Below, piece after piece: positions 63,458 to 64,000 of a DNA stretch of 64,000 nucleotides; positions within the stretch are counted from its first letter, which is position 1; every line of letters begins with the position of its first letter. Where the stretch lies: positions 242,547 to 306,546 of the forward strand of contig NZ_JACCJZ010000010.1 of the NCBI RefSeq assembly GCF_013425765.1, in the 5' to 3' direction. A program made the translations under genes and the position numbers. The stretch comes from Luteimonas deserti. GTDB taxonomy: Bacteria; Pseudomonadota; Gammaproteobacteria; Xanthomonadales; Xanthomonadaceae. A model generated the notes under the pieces. The model saw only the letters and a list, made by a program, of their open reading frames with translations, had not been told where the DNA came from and did no database searches.

Positions 63458-64000
63458 TCAGTTCCGCGGCGGGCCGGATCCCCGCGTGAGCTTGCGCCCG
63501 AGCCACCAGGCGCCCAGTGCGGCCAGCAGCCCCGACCAGGCGAACTCGCCTGTCCAGCGACGCAGGGTCGGTGCTGCCGGCAGCTCGCTGAAGCTCAGCA
63601 GGAAGCTGACCAGCACGAGGCCCAGTGAGCCGTAGGCGACGATCGCGAGCACCCAGAACAGCCATTGCGACGCCTTGGCGATTTCCCGCGGCGTATCGTC
63701 GTCGTACGGGCGCACCAGCAGCACACGCCCCTGCGCCATGGCCAGCATCCATTGACCCAGCTCCCGGGCGCCGACCCTGAGCCGCTCGCGGCGGCGCAGT
63801 CCGGGTCCCTCGGCGGTGTAGGTGCCGGTACCGCTCAGCTCGGCGCGCACCGGGCCGCCGGCATCGAGTGCCGACGTGCCGGCCACCGGATTGCCCGAGG
63901 CCTGGGCCAGCGGGTTGCCTGCCGGCGCCTGCGTGACCGGCGCCTGGGCGACCGTGGCCGCCAGCGGCACCGCGGCGAGCAGCGCGGCCGCCTGCGTGAC
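63458..64000 (-). CDS. membrane protein, N-terminus beyond the window
   Basis: The frame is open to the right edge; a GTG at 63970 exists, but the residues before it (VTQAAALLAAV) continue a hydrophobic signal-like stretch, so the true start is probably outside. The visible part has a Pro/Ala-rich segment, a basic middle (GLRRRERLRVGARELGQWML), and two spans (FWVLAIVAYGSLGLVLVSFL; FAWSGLLAALGAWWLG). No family recognised; it converges on the 62705 gene. Confidence 0.6.
   Translation of the reverse strand, partial: VTQAAALLAAVPLAATVAQAPVTQAPAGNPLAQASGNPVAGTSALDAGGPVRAELSGTGTYTAEGPGLRRRERLRVGARELGQWMLAMAQGRVLLVRPYDDDTPREIAKASQWLFWVLAIVAYGSLGLVLVSFLLSFSELPAAPTLRRWTGEFAWSGLLAALGAWWLGRKLTRGSGPPRN

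Noticed and set aside
1..64000. tRNA, rRNA, CRISPR arrays, IS elements or prophage genes
   Set aside because: None recognised by eye: no transposase or integrase motifs, no regularly spaced direct repeats of CRISPR size, no cloverleaf candidates in the gaps.

Overview
The window is high-GC DNA from a gammaproteobacterium of the Lysobacteraceae/Xanthomonadaceae type, most likely Lysobacter- or Luteimonas-like. This is inferred from gene content and order, not from any search. Supporting blocks are glyQ / small membrane gene / glyS / tamA / tamB, a glgA-glgB-treZ-malQ-treY operon, tatABC, and a long intergenic repeat of the kind common in these genomes.

Left part (1-41.7 kb) is mostly chromosomal core. 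On the minus strand an overlapping operon makes glycogen and trehalose: glgA, glgB, treZ, malQ and treY, the last running off the left edge. Upstream of it lies about 1.4 kb of apparently decayed DNA, then tex, a DUF2007-type gene and a divergent BNR-repeat lipoprotein. Next come the tamB-tamA pair, glycyl-tRNA synthetase (glyS, glyQ) with an 81-residue membrane protein between the subunits, a GspE/PilB-type ATPase, a class I amidotransferase, two membrane proteins, tatC-tatB-tatA, a SYLF-domain protein, hemH with an alpha/beta hydrolase, a SprT/YgjP-type metallopeptidase, rdgC, ttcA, a BamE-like protein, a DUF465 protein, plsB and three proteins of unknown function.

Right part (41.7-64 kb) is an accessory island built around a non-flagellar type III secretion system (T3SS). 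It has three blocks. sctU reads right. After a repeat-filled gap, a leftward block carries a cytosolic PAS histidine kinase, a LuxR-type response regulator, sctQ, sctR, sctS and sctT. A rightward block carries a FliO-like gene, sctV, a 32-codon ORF, sctD, sctF, sctI, sctJ, sctK, sctL, sctN, sctO and sctP. No secretin (SctC), gatekeeper (SctW) or recognisable translocators are in the window.

Downstream (59.6-63.4 kb) is a cluster of small secreted-looking proteins that falls into related sets. One is a Gly-rich hydrophobic 75-mer. One is a 123-residue protein whose last 30 residues match those of SctF. Three share a GxxAAxxW motif, and two larger ones share a central domain.

The most interesting signal is a 16-bp near-palindrome, CT-N-GGG-N4-CCC-Y-AG. 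It occurs three times: 138-152 bp upstream of sctU, of the Gly-rich 75-mer gene and of the SctF-like gene. It links the core apparatus and the downstream cluster into one candidate regulon, plausibly controlled by the response regulator encoded inside the island. With the FliO-like gene and a SctR carrying a disordered insertion of roughly 115 residues, this looks like an atypical and possibly undescribed T3SS lineage with its own set of secreted proteins.
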